NCBI RefSeq assembly: GCF_002078175.1
Contig: NZ_MWFK01000002.1
Span: 1 to 64,000 of the forward strand
Source of the DNA: Streptomyces sp. M41(2017)
GTDB lineage: Bacteria; Actinomycetota; Actinomycetes; Streptomycetales; Streptomycetaceae
Length of the DNA: 64,000 nucleotides
Direction of reading: 5' to 3'
Part shown: piece after piece, positions 25,854 to 33,990 of the stretch
How the letters are laid out: every line of letters starts with the position of its first letter
How positions within the stretch are numbered: position 1 is the first letter of the stretch
Program-made: the position numbers and the translations under genes
The notes under the pieces: generated by a model
Seen by the model: only the letters and a program-made list of their open reading frames with translations
Databases searched by the model: none
Told to the model about the DNA's origin: nothing

Positions 25854-26759
25854 TCATTCATCCTCGCGCTGTGCAATCCGAAAGTCGTGCGGCTCGGTTT
25901 CCAGGTGCTCGGCAACCTGCAGCAGGATCCGAGGTACCTGGTCTCCTTTGATCGCTCGCTCCTCCAGGCCCCAGAACAACTCCAGGTAGGAGACGAAGTC
26001 CTCGGTCGCCGTACTCACCGTGGCCGTTCCCCTGAGATTCTCGAGGTAGACGAACGGCCGCATGTCCTCCTCGAACTCGAACAGCGTGAAGGGCCCCTGA
26101 GAGGCGGCATGTGCACCACTGCTGAAAGGGAAGATCATGATGCTGCGCCGGGGATGGGCCGCCAACTCGGCCAACCGTCTCAGCTGCGCCCGCATCACGC
26201 CAGGACCACCCACCTGACGGCGTATCACCGACTCGTCCAGGATGAAGTAGGCCTCTGCATGCTCCCTGTCGAGTGCCTCCTGTCGCAGCATGCGCGCTTC
26301 AAGCATGCGCTGGTGCTGCTGCTCGGAGAACTGCGGCGGCGTATAGGCGCGGATGATCGCCATGGCGTACTCCTCGGTCTGCAGGAGACCGGGCATAACC
26401 AGTGGCTGGAAGCTTCGGGTGACGAACGCCGAGGACTCCATGGCCAAGAAGCCCAGAAAGTCCTTGTCGTAGATGTCTCGATACTCGGTGAACGGCATCT
26501 TCCGGCTGCCACGAGCCAGGTTCAACAGCCCTTCAACGGTCGCCGCGTCCGTTACTCCGTACAGTCCCAGCAGCGGTCGCAGATCGTTGACAGAGATGCC
26601 CACCTCGCCGGCCTCGATCCTCAGCAGTTTGCTGGGAGACCACTCCATGCGCTCTGCCACCTGCCGCTGCGTCAGGCCGGTGGCTGTCCTGTACTCCCGC
26701 AACATGGAGCGCAATCGCAGCCGCTGTATCGCGGGGCTTCCTCTGCTCGGCATCGTCAT
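25854..26759 (-). CDS. XRE-family HTH regulator with DUF5753 domain
   Basis: 301 codons from ATG at 26759, close behind GGGGGA. Residues 12-70 are an XRE helix-turn-helix: LREYRTATGLTQRQVAERME WSPSKLLRIEAGEVGIS, VNDLRPLLGLYGV. The rest is DUF5753: SSAFVTRSFQPLVMPGLLQT EEYAMAIIRAY, AYFILDESVIRRQVGG, MIFPFSSGAHAASQGPFTLF EFE. This pair of domains defines the Streptomyces regulators that act with DUF397 proteins. Full length. It probably autoregulates and may act with the DUF397 protein at 24724. Confidence 0.94.
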   Translation of the reverse strand: MTMPSRGSPAIQRLRLRSMLREYRTATGLTQRQVAERMEWSPSKLLRIEAGEVGISVNDLRPLLGLYGVTDAATVEGLLNLARGSRKMPFTEYRDIYDKDFLGFLAMESSAFVTRSFQPLVMPGLLQTEEYAMAIIRAYTPPQFSEQQHQRMLEARMLRQEALDREHAEAYFILDESVIRRQVGGPGVMRAQLRRLAELAAHPRRSIMIFPFSSGAHAASQGPFTLFEFEEDMRPFVYLENLRGTATVSTATEDFVSYLELFWGLEERAIKGDQVPRILLQVAEHLETEPHDFRIAQREDE

Positions 26760-26916
26760 TTGTCCCCCAATCTGCGATACGGCTGATTGTCGCATCACTG
26801 AGTGAGAATCAGCCGACCTGAAGAGCGCACAAAGTAAGCCGTCTTTATGCAAGCTTCAATGCGCGACACCGCCGTCCCCTCTGTCGCACGAGTAGCTCCA
26901 GACCCACCGCAGTTGA

Positions 26917-27063
26917 GTGACTTCACACAGAGGATCCGAGTGTCTGCAGGTCCCCTCTGGGGACGATGCCGGGGACGTCCTTGTTTCGACGACGCAGATA
27001 ACGAGAACGGGACTTACCCGTGCGGCACTGCGTGTGCTACTAGATTTCCCGGAGCATGGCCGG
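26917..27063 (+). pseudogene. Weak DUF397-like remnant divergent from the XRE gene
   Basis: From GTG at 26917 the frame reads GSECLQVPSGDDAGDVLVST TQ and LTRAALRVLLDFPEHG. This parallels the DUF397 core CVEV...VLVRDSK...LTF..AW..F, but the RDSK element and the N-terminal Trp/Ser motif are missing, and no stop follows at the right place. Position and direction fit a former partner of the regulator at 25854-26759. The similarity is faint. Confidence 0.25.
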
Positions 27064-27356
27064 GGACGGATCCTCGTCCGGAATGTCGTCAAGTCTCCCG
27101 CCCGCGAGGCAGGCGGGATGCGACCGGCCGGGCAGCTACATGTCGCTCCGCAGTGGCCCGCCCGACACGAGCAGGCGCGCGGCGCGCCCCTCTGGCGGAC
27201 CAGCGTGTCGGTGGGGGCTTTTCGGACGCGGTCTGCCGTGCAGGACGCCCGCGAAGCGCAGGACGCCGGTCCGGGCTGCCGGGACTCGGCTCGGGAACCG
27301 AGCCGAGGATCAACTCGGATACGCGATGAAGCAGATTCGAATTCCGGCCGAGGCGG

Positions 27357-27890
27357 TCAGGCGGCGCGGCAGAGCAACGTCGGACCAGCAGGCGACATGG
27401 TGTCACTGTCGGCCACCCTCGCCTGTACGGGGCGGGCAGTGCGGTCCGCTGCCACCCGGAAGCGGCTGCCGCGGGCGAAGACGACCAGGCGCAGGACCGT
27501 GAAGCGGGCGAGGCCGGCGAGTGCCGAGGCGGTGAGGTAGACGCTCTGCTCGAGCATCGCGCCGGGGGTGGCTGTCAGTTGGTGCAGGACGAACGTGGCC
27601 GTGCAGGTGAGGGCGAAGGCTGCGGCCGCGGAGCCGGCGGACTGCAGGTGCTGGCGTCCGGTCGCGCGGGTGCCGGCTCCGAAGGAGAAGCGGGCGTGCA
27701 GGTCGGTGGCCAGGAGGGTGGACAGGGCGGTGACGAGGGCGTTGGCCAGGCCCCAGGGGATCTGGGTGGCGAGGGCGGCCACGGTGAGGCTGGAGGCGAG
27801 TCCTACGGTGCCGCCGAGGAGGGTGAAGCGGGCGAAGGCGGTGACGGCGCCGGGTGCGGCCGCCTGCTGCCGGTCGTGTGGTGTCTTCAT
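27357..27890 (-). CDS. GtrA-like four-helix membrane protein
   Basis: 177 codons from ATG at 27890 with AAGGGAG upstream. Four hydrophobic helices: FTLLGGTVGLASSLTVAALA, WGLANALVTALSTLLATDLH, AAAAFALTCTATFVLHQLTA and VYLTASALAGLARFTVLRLV. The pattern FxxxGxxxxxxxxxxxxxL...(A)NALVTALSTLLxxDLHxRFSF fits the GtrA/DPMS-type flippase-accessory family, which moves lipid-linked sugars, though divergently. The tail is basic and polar. It is preceded by copy A of the triplicated control region (27961-28130), with a promoter whose spacing matches the DUF4097 promoters, so it likely belongs to the same regulon. Confidence 0.7.
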   Translation of the reverse strand: MKTPHDRQQAAAPGAVTAFARFTLLGGTVGLASSLTVAALATQIPWGLANALVTALSTLLATDLHARFSFGAGTRATGRQHLQSAGSAAAAFALTCTATFVLHQLTATPGAMLEQSVYLTASALAGLARFTVLRLVVFARGSRFRVAADRTARPVQARVADSDTMSPAGPTLLCRAA

Positions 27891-27960
27891 GGTCCGGCTC
27901 CCTTCGCCGTTGGCCTGCGGAACGTGCGTTCGCCGGCCTGCGAAGCCCGACGGTTCATTG

Positions 27961-28130
27961 TTTCTGATGACACAAACGCTACGTTGCATTCATTGTTTTG
28001 GCAACGCACTTATTGCCCATGACGCGCGTTGCAGCAGCTTGTTGCCGTATTTTCGTTGCAATGGTTCTAGCCGTAACGCAACGTCGCCACTCTAGACTCA
28101 TTGCAATGGAGTGGTTGTGAACGCTACGCC
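27961..28130 (-). promoter_or_regulatory. Control region copy A (promoter plus TTGCAA-type boxes)
   Basis: On the minus strand the promoter is TTGCCA (27999-28004), 17 bp, TAGCGT (27976-27981), about 85 nt before the GtrA-like start. Measured from 27981 on the plus strand, boxes lie at +74 (GTTGCAAT, 28055-28062), +93 (TAACGCAAC, 28074-28082), +120 (TTGCAATG, 28101-28108) and +136 (GTGAACGCTA, 28117-28126). Copies B and C have the same boxes at 74, 93, 119-120 and 135. The rightward promoter half points to no gene here. Confidence 0.8.
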
Positions 28131-28176
28131 GGGGATCCGGCGCCCCGCGGGCTGTCCGGGCGGCCCCAGCATGGGC

Positions 28177-28216
28177 AGGGCGGCGCACTCCGACGGGTGT
28201 CGGGGTGCGCCGCCCT
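28177..28216 (-). terminator. 18-bp-stem terminator of the DUF4097-ABC operon
   Basis: Arms 28177-28194 and 28199-28216 pair fully with one G-T wobble over a 4-nt loop (GGGT), 31 bp beyond the permease stop. Confidence 0.88.
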
Positions 28217-28247
28217 GGGGTGGAACCGATTCGCGGTGCCTGCCCGG

Positions 28248-29024
28248 CTACTTGGGATCGGCGTTGTACTGGGACTGCGACCAGCGCCAGCCGAGCACGC
28301 TCAGGACCGCGCACCAGAGCAGGGCGATCCACCAGTTGTTGCCGATCTGTGTGCCCAGCAGGAGGCCGCGCAGGGTCTCGATGGCGGGAGTGAAGGGCTG
28401 GTAGTGGGCGATCGGCTGGAACCAGCCCGGCATCGAGTCCAGCGGGACGAAGGCGCTGGAGATCAGCGGCAGCAGGATCAGCGGCATGGCGTTGTTGCTG
28501 GCCGCTTCGGCGTTGGGGCTGCCGAGGCCCATGCCGACGGCGATCCAGGTGAAGGCGAGGGCGAAGAAGGCGAGGAGACCGAGGGCGGCGAGCCATTCCA
28601 GTACGCCTGCGTCGGTGGAGCGGAAGCCCATGGCCACGCCCACGGCGCCGACGAGGACGACGCTGAGGATGGCTTGCAGGACGCTTCCGACGACGTGGCC
28701 GAACAGGACGGAGCCGCGGTGGATGGCCATGGTGCGGAAGCGGGCGATGATGCCCTCGTTCATGTCGGTGGCGACCGAGACGGCGGTGCCGACGACGGTG
28801 GAGCCGATCGTCATGAGCAGGATGCCGGGGACGATGTAGGCGATGTAGGCGGAGCGGCCCGCCCCTCCGCTCATGGTGTTGCCGAAGATGTAGACGAACA
28901 GCAGGAGCAGCATCACGGGGGTGAGCAGCAGGTTGAGGGTGAGGGAGGGGTAGCGGCGGGCGTGCAGGAGGTTGCGGCGCAGCATGGTGGAGGAGTCGCG
29001 CACGGCGAGGGAGAGGGAGCTCAT
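28248..29024 (-). CDS. ABC-2 type permease (DrrB-like)
   Basis: 258 codons from ATG at 29024, overlapping the ATPase stop by 4 bp (ATGA), so the two are translationally coupled. Six hydrophobic helices, beginning LTLNLLLTPVMLLLLFVYIF, with ABC-2 permease features: SAYIAYIVPGILLMTIGSTV, ATDMNEGIIARFRTMAIHRG before the third helix, and PFTPAIETLRGLLLG near the end. DrrB-type permeases form the membrane half of exporters for drugs such as daunorubicin or for lipids. Substrate unknown. Last gene of the DUF4097-ATPase-permease operon. Confidence 0.93.
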   Translation of the reverse strand: MSSLSLAVRDSSTMLRRNLLHARRYPSLTLNLLLTPVMLLLLFVYIFGNTMSGGAGRSAYIAYIVPGILLMTIGSTVVGTAVSVATDMNEGIIARFRTMAIHRGSVLFGHVVGSVLQAILSVVLVGAVGVAMGFRSTDAGVLEWLAALGLLAFFALAFTWIAVGMGLGSPNAEAASNNAMPLILLPLISSAFVPLDSMPGWFQPIAHYQPFTPAIETLRGLLLGTQIGNNWWIALLWCAVLSVLGWRWSQSQYNADPK

Positions 29025-29992
29025 CGGACGGTCTCCTTGGACGGGGCGGGCTGGGCGGGGAGGGTGGTGTTGCCGGTGAGGGCGAAGAAGACGTCGTCCA
29101 GGTCGGGTGTGTGGACGGTGAGTTCGTCGGCTTCGATGCCGGCGGTGTCGAGGCGGTCGAGGATGGTGCGCAGTTCGCGCTGGCTGCCGTCGCTGGGGAA
29201 CTGGAGGGCGAGGGCTTCATCGTCGCGGGCGCTGTCGGTGAGGGCGAGGGCGGCTCTCTGGTAGGCGGTGGGGTCGGTGAAGCGCAGGCGGATGTGTCCG
29301 CCGGGGATGAGGCGCTTGAGTTCCTCGGCCGTGCCCTCGGCGGCGATCTTCCCGTCGTTCAGGACGGCGATGCGGTCGGCGAGTTCGTCGGCCTCCTCCA
29401 GGTACTGCGTGGTGAGGAAGACCGTGGTCCCGCCGGTGACGAGCTCCCGGATGATCTGCCACATGTTGTGCCGCGAGCGCGGGTCCAGACCGGTGGTCGG
29501 CTCGTCGAGGAAGATGATCCGCGGGCCGCCGACCAGCGTCATCGCGATGTCCAGACGGCGCTTCATACCGCCTGAGTAGGTCGACGCCGGCTTCCTCGCG
29601 GCCTCCACCAGGTCGAAGCGCTCCAGGAGTTCGGCCGCGACCCGCCGGCCCTGCGCCTTCGGCAGGTGGTGCAGGTCGGCCATGAGGAGCATGTTCTCCT
29701 CGCCCGTGATCAGCCCGTCCACCGCCGAGAACTGCCCTGTCACCCCGATGACACCGCGCGCGGCCTGCGCGTCGGATGCCAGGTCGTGGCCGCCCACCCG
29801 GATCTGCCCGGAACCCTCGTCGGGGCTGATGAGCGTCGAGAGGATCTTCACCGCCGTCGTCTTGCCGGCACCGTTGGGACCCAGCAGGGAGAAGACGGTG
29901 CCTTCCGGAACGGTCAGGTCGACGGCGTCGAGTACGACCTTGTCACCGTAGGACTTGCGCAACCCGTGCGCCGCGATGGCCAGGTTGGTCAT
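29021..29992 (-). CDS. ABC transporter ATP-binding protein (DrrA-like)
   Basis: 323 codons from ATG at 29992 behind AAAGGAG. Walker A GPNGAGKTT near residue 39, Q-loop region VTGQFSAVDGLITGEENMLL, signature YSGGMKRRLDIAMTL, Walker B IIFLDEPTTGLD, then the H-loop TTQYLEEADEL. A C-terminal DrrA-type extension of about 90 residues ends HTPDLDDVFFALTG. It powers export through the coupled permease. The operon starts with a DUF4097 gene 55 bp upstream and is driven by control copy B. An export or cell-envelope-stress role is likely, not proven. Confidence 0.95.
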   Translation of the reverse strand: MTNLAIAAHGLRKSYGDKVVLDAVDLTVPEGTVFSLLGPNGAGKTTAVKILSTLISPDEGSGQIRVGGHDLASDAQAARGVIGVTGQFSAVDGLITGEENMLLMADLHHLPKAQGRRVAAELLERFDLVEAARKPASTYSGGMKRRLDIAMTLVGGPRIIFLDEPTTGLDPRSRHNMWQIIRELVTGGTTVFLTTQYLEEADELADRIAVLNDGKIAAEGTAEELKRLIPGGHIRLRFTDPTAYQRAALALTDSARDDEALALQFPSDGSQRELRTILDRLDTAGIEADELTVHTPDLDDVFFALTGNTTLPAQPAPSKETVR

Positions 29993-30047
29993 GAGGGGGA
30001 CTCCTTTGAGGCTGCGGGTGGTGATGGTGTCGTGGGGGCGTGGGGGG

Positions 30048-30719
30048 TCAGTTGCTGGTGGCGGTGATGTCGCCCTGGGCGGTGGTGGCGCGGATGGTGA
30101 GGGCGGGGGCGTGGCCGGTGTTCTTCAGGGCGTTGCTGATGCGGCCGTGGGTGGTGCCGGCGTCGAGGGTGGCGGAGACGCCGGGGGTGGCGCCGATGGT
30201 GATGTCGCCGGATTCGGTGCGCAGGGTGACGGTGCCGCCGGTGGCCTCGGTGACGGTGAGGTCGCCTTTTTGGGTGCTGATGTCGGCGGGTCCGCCGAGG
30301 CGGCCCACGGTGATGTCGCCTGCCATGAGGGTCAGGTGGGCGCCTGCGGTCTCGTCGAGTTTGAGGGTGCCCTGGGCGCCTTCGAAGGTGACGTCGCCGA
30401 GGCGGCCCACGCCGCGGAAGTCGGCGGCGGCGGTCTTGGCCTCGACGCGGGAGCCGACGGGGAGGTGGACGGTGATCTCGACCGATCCGGAACCGGTGCC
30501 GAGGATGCGGTTCTTGGCCGGTGCGGCCTCGATGCGCAGGACGCCGTCGGCGTGGACGACCGTGACCTGCTCCGCCGCCTTCACGTCCCGGCTCTTGGCC
30601 GCGTCCGCCGGCAGGACCTCCACCGTGGCGTCCCCCCGGTCGGCGGCGATGACCTCGATCCGGCCCGCAGGAATGTCGATGACGGCCGAGACGGGGGCGG
30701 GCGTGTCGAACTTCTGCAT
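30048..30719 (-). CDS. DUF4097 beta-strand repeat protein (copy 1)
   Basis: 223 codons from ATG at 30719 behind AGGAGAG; an upstream in-frame ATG (30740) has no ribosome site. It starts MQKFDTPAPVSAVIDIPAGR and continues as repeated strands typical of DUF4097/DUF4098 solenoids: GSVEITVHLPVGSRVEAKTA, GDITVGRLGGPADISTQKGD LTVTEATGG, TESGDITIGATPGVSATLDA G. No signal peptide or membrane segment, so probably cytoplasmic. It is a close paralogue of the gene at 37402, including the leader just before the ATG. First gene of the operon with the DrrAB-like transporter; role unknown. Confidence 0.9.
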   Translation of the reverse strand: MQKFDTPAPVSAVIDIPAGRIEVIAADRGDATVEVLPADAAKSRDVKAAEQVTVVHADGVLRIEAAPAKNRILGTGSGSVEITVHLPVGSRVEAKTAAADFRGVGRLGDVTFEGAQGTLKLDETAGAHLTLMAGDITVGRLGGPADISTQKGDLTVTEATGGTVTLRTESGDITIGATPGVSATLDAGTTHGRISNALKNTGHAPALTIRATTAQGDITATSN

Positions 30720-30773
30720 CGTGCTCTCCTTGTCCTGCACCGCGCGCCCCTACGGCGCCCGCGCTTTCCGATG

Positions 30774-30930
30774 ACAGAAACGCTACGTTGCATTCATGGT
30801 TCTGGCAACACTGTTGTTGCGCAAGCCGACGATAACTGCTGGTAAATGCGCGAAAGTTGTTGCAATCGTCTCGCGCATAACGCAACGTCTCAGCCCGAAG
30901 CTTGTTGCAATGATTGAGGGTGAACGCTAT
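30774..30930 (-). promoter_or_regulatory. Control region copy B (promoter plus TTGCAA-type boxes)
   Basis: Minus-strand promoter TTGCCA (30803-30808), 17 bp, TAGCGT (30780-30785), about 60 nt before the DUF4097 start. From 30785 boxes lie at +74 (GTTGCAAT, 30859-30866), +93 (TAACGCAAC, 30878-30886), +120 (TTGCAATG, 30905-30912) and +135 (GTGAACGCTA, 30920-30929). The rightward half, which drives the regulator in copy C, points here only to the convergent end of the MMPL gene. Confidence 0.85.
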
Positions 30931-30965
30931 CCGTGGACGGCCACCGGCCGGTGGTGCCGGCAGCG

Positions 30966-31004
30966 GCCACGACGCCACCGGCCGGTGGCCGGTGGCGTCG
31001 TGGC
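30966..31004 (-). terminator. 16-bp perfect hairpin terminator of the MMPL gene
   Basis: Arms 30966-30981 and 30989-31004 are perfect reverse complements with a 7-nt loop, 49 bp past the MMPL stop. Confidence 0.85.
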
Positions 31005-31052
31005 GTTGTCCGGTCGCGCGCTCCTGCCGGTCCGGGGCCCGAGGGCCGTGGC

Positions 31053-33308
31053 TCAGCGGATGAGTTCGCGCTCGCGCTTGGGACTGCGGGACGACCGGGG
31101 CGGGCCGGCGGGGCCGTGGCGCAGTTCCGCGCCCTCGACGTCCAGGTTGGGCAGGAGCCTGTCGAGCCACTTCGGCAGCCACCAGGCCTTGGTGCCCAGC
31201 AGGGCGAACAGGGCCGGGACGATGGCCATGCGGACGACGAAGGCGTCGAAGAGCACGGCGGAGGCCAGCGCGAAGCCCATCATCTTGACGAGGTCGTTGT
31301 CCTCGGCGATGAAACCGGAGAAGACGCTGATCATGATGACGGCGGCGGCCGAGACGACGCGGCCGCCGAAGCGGAAGCCGGTGACGACGGCCTCGGCGGG
31401 AGTGGCGCCGTGGGTGTAGGCCTCGCGCATGCGGCTGACGAGGAACACCTCGTAGTCCATGGCGAGTCCGAAGACCACGCCGATCATGAGGATGGGCATG
31501 GTGCTCACGATGGGACCGGGCTGGTCGATGCCGAACAGGCCGGCGAGGTGGCCCTGCTGGAAGACCGCGACGACCGCGCCGAGCGCCGCGCCGACCGACA
31601 GCAGGAACCCCAGGGCCGCCTTGAACGGGACCAGGAGCGAGCGGAAGACCACCATCAGGAGCAGGAAGGCCAGGCCCACGACGAGGGCGAGGTAGGGCAG
31701 CAGCGCCTTGTCCAGGGTGTGGGAGAAGTCGATGATCAGGGCCGTCTGACCGGTGATCAGGATCTCGGAGCCGGTGCCCTTCTCCAGGCCGCCGGCGCTG
31801 TCGCGCAGGGAGCGGACCAGGTCCTCGGTCGCGGCCTTGCCCGGGCCGCTGGCGGGGATGACGTTGAAGAGGGCGGTGTCGCCCGCCGGGTTGACGGTCG
31901 GCGGGGCGACGGAGGCGACGCCGTCCTGTGCGGCGAAGCGCTGGGCGACCCGCTTGGCCACGGCGGCGGCCTTCGGGGCTTCGACGGTCACGGTGAGCGG
32001 GCCGTTGAAGCCGTCGCCGAAGGACGCCGAGAGCATGTCGTAGGCCTTGCGCTGGGTGGTGTCGGTGGCCATCGTGCCCTCGCCGGGCAGACCCAGGCGC
32101 AAGTTCGCGGCGGGCACGGCCAGCGCGCCCAGGCCGACGACGCCGACCAGCAGGACGGCGACCGGGTGGCGCAGGACGTAACCGGCCCAGCGTGCGCCGA
32201 GGTTGGGGTGGCGCCGGGCCTGCTTGGCCGCCTGCTTGGCCGCCTTGCGCTGCTTTCGGGGTGAGAGGGGCTTGCTGCGGAACGCGGCGCGGTCGCGGCG
32301 GCGCAGGACGCGGATCGGGGCGAAGGCGAGCAGGGCGGGGACCAGGGTGGTGGCGATGAGGACGGCCACGGCGACGGTGCCGGCGGCGGCCAGGCCCATC
32401 TTGGTCAGGACCGGGATGTTCACCACGCTCAGGCCGGCGAGCGCGACGATGACGGTGAGGCCGGCGAAGACGACGGCGGAGCCCGCGGTGCCGACCGCCC
32501 GTCCGGCGGCCTCCTGGCGGTCGTGGCCCTCCAGTTTCTCCGAGCGGTAGCGGGAGACGACGAACAGCGCGTAGTCGATGCCGACCGCCAGGCCCAGCAT
32601 CATCGCCAGGTTGGAGGTGGTCGCGGACAGGCCGAGTGTGCTGCCCAGGGCGGTGATGGCGCTGATGCCGATGCCGACGCCGACGACGGCGGTCAGCAGC
32701 GGCATGCCGGCGGCGATCAGGGAGCCGAAGGTGAGCAGCAGGACGAGGGCGGAGATCAGGACGCCGATCTTCTCGCCGACGCCGCTCATGGCGGTGTCGA
32801 CCTTCACCGCGTCGCCGCCGGCCTCCACGGTCAGGCCCGCGCTCCGGCCCGTACGCAGGCTCTTGTCCAGCGCGTCGTGCTGGGCGTCGGTGAGTTCGGT
32901 GCCGCTCGCCTTGTAGGTGGCGACCGCGTAGGCGGTGGTGCCGTCCTTGCTGACCGCGCCGGTGGTGAACGGGTCGGTGACCCGGGTGACGCCCGGGTTG
33001 TCGCCGAGGTCGCCGACGAGGTCGGCGACCGACTTCTTGGTGGCGGTCTCGGTGATCCGCTCCCCCTTCTGGGCGCGGACCACGACCCGGGCGCTTGCAC
33101 CTTCGGCGCCTGCGGCCGGGAACTTCTCCTCCAGCAGGTCGAAGGCCTTCTGCGACTCGGTGCCCGGCATGGAGAAGGTGTCGGCGGGAGGCGCGGGGGC
33201 CGAGGAGGCCGCGAATCCCGCACCGAAGAGAACCAGCAGCCACAGCAGTACCGTCAGGCCTCGCCTGCGGAACGCGAATCGGCCCAGTCTGTAGAGCAAC
33301 GTCGCCAT
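31053..33308 (-). CDS. MMPL/RND-family exporter
   Basis: 751 codons from ATG at 33308 (GGGAG upstream). Twelve expected helices in two halves, each with a large extracytoplasmic loop: helix 1 GLTVLLWLLVLFGAGFAASS, loop to about 185, helices 2-6 with the signature GLAVGIDYALFVVSRYRSE, a basic cytoplasmic linker (RKQRKAAKQAAKQARR), then the second half with GVVFGLAMDYEVFLVSRMRE. MMPL proteins use the proton gradient to export lipids or drugs. The closest annotated role would be a drug or lipid exporter of the ActII-3/MmpL type; substrate unknown. Upstream is the inverted repeat at 33361-33378; its repressor is not adjacent. Confidence 0.95.
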   Translation of the reverse strand: MATLLYRLGRFAFRRRGLTVLLWLLVLFGAGFAASSAPAPPADTFSMPGTESQKAFDLLEEKFPAAGAEGASARVVVRAQKGERITETATKKSVADLVGDLGDNPGVTRVTDPFTTGAVSKDGTTAYAVATYKASGTELTDAQHDALDKSLRTGRSAGLTVEAGGDAVKVDTAMSGVGEKIGVLISALVLLLTFGSLIAAGMPLLTAVVGVGIGISAITALGSTLGLSATTSNLAMMLGLAVGIDYALFVVSRYRSEKLEGHDRQEAAGRAVGTAGSAVVFAGLTVIVALAGLSVVNIPVLTKMGLAAAGTVAVAVLIATTLVPALLAFAPIRVLRRRDRAAFRSKPLSPRKQRKAAKQAAKQARRHPNLGARWAGYVLRHPVAVLLVGVVGLGALAVPAANLRLGLPGEGTMATDTTQRKAYDMLSASFGDGFNGPLTVTVEAPKAAAVAKRVAQRFAAQDGVASVAPPTVNPAGDTALFNVIPASGPGKAATEDLVRSLRDSAGGLEKGTGSEILITGQTALIIDFSHTLDKALLPYLALVVGLAFLLLMVVFRSLLVPFKAALGFLLSVGAALGAVVAVFQQGHLAGLFGIDQPGPIVSTMPILMIGVVFGLAMDYEVFLVSRMREAYTHGATPAEAVVTGFRFGGRVVSAAAVIMISVFSGFIAEDNDLVKMMGFALASAVLFDAFVVRMAIVPALFALLGTKAWWLPKWLDRLLPNLDVEGAELRHGPAGPPRSSRSPKRERELIR

Positions 33309-33360
33309 GGTGGGGGGCTCCCGTCGGGATCGGATGGCACCAAGACCCGCGCAGGTTAAC

Positions 33361-33378
33361 AAACCGCAGTGGCGGTTT
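33361..33378. promoter_or_regulatory. Inverted-repeat operator candidate before MMPL
   Basis: AAACCGC (33361-33367) and GCGGTTT (33372-33378) with a 4-nt centre, 53 bp upstream of the MMPL ATG. Spacing and size fit a TetR-type operator, but no TetR gene is nearby. Confidence 0.5.
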
Positions 33379-33990
33379 ACTTACGTCGACGGTGATTCTC
33401 CGCCACTCCCGGGACGGCCCTCGAGCGCGCCTCCGGCGGCTCTCGAGCGGGCCTCGCGGCACGGCGGAACACGGGCCCCCGCACACCCCCGCACCCCCGC
33501 GGTGCGCCACCCCTCCCCCGGCCGCGCCCGGCACACGCCTGAGGCGCACACCTGGGGCACCGGGACAGTCTGCCGGAGCGCGCTCGAAGCCTGGTCGAGT
33601 CCCGCTCGCCCCCAACGGGAGCCCCGGGCAGGCCCGTTCGGCGGTGAGGGGCACGCCTGATCGGAGGCCTCGGGCGCGCCCGTTCGGCGGCGCCGGTGGC
33701 GGCGGCAGCGCCGCACGAAGGACGTCCGGATCCGGGCGTCCGACGCGGTGCCCGGCGTGCGTCCACGCCGGGCGGGTAGGCGAGGTGTTGATCAGGCCGG
33801 CGGCGTCCTGCCGCCCGAAGGGCGCACGCGCGCGGTCCAGGTTCCCTCGTCCATCGCTCAACTATGGCTGTACGGGAGGCGGTTAGCCTTCCGATCATGG
33901 CCCGCTCGGCTCCGGGCCGCCGCGCCGGGACGCTCCGACGGGAGGAAGGGCCGGGGCTGCCCGCCTCCCCACACGACAAGGACTGCGTTT
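33379..33990. other. Intergenic region, no supported gene
   Basis: This 612 bp GC-rich stretch lies between the divergent MMPL and MBL-fold genes. Frames here are Arg/Pro/Ala-rich by composition and lack starts with ribosome sites. Confidence 0.45.

Noticed and set aside
25720..25857. A 45-codon frame (MTCITCGHP...) overlapping the XRE stop by ATGA
   Set aside because: The overlap and two early Cys are suggestive, but the rest is Arg/Ser/Pro-rich and no family fits.
29989..33861. Very long minus-strand open frame over the MMPL gene
   Set aside because: It is Arg/Pro/Gly-rich, has no domain, and lies in a different frame of the clearly coding MMPL and DUF4097 genes; such antisense-like frames are common in high-GC DNA.
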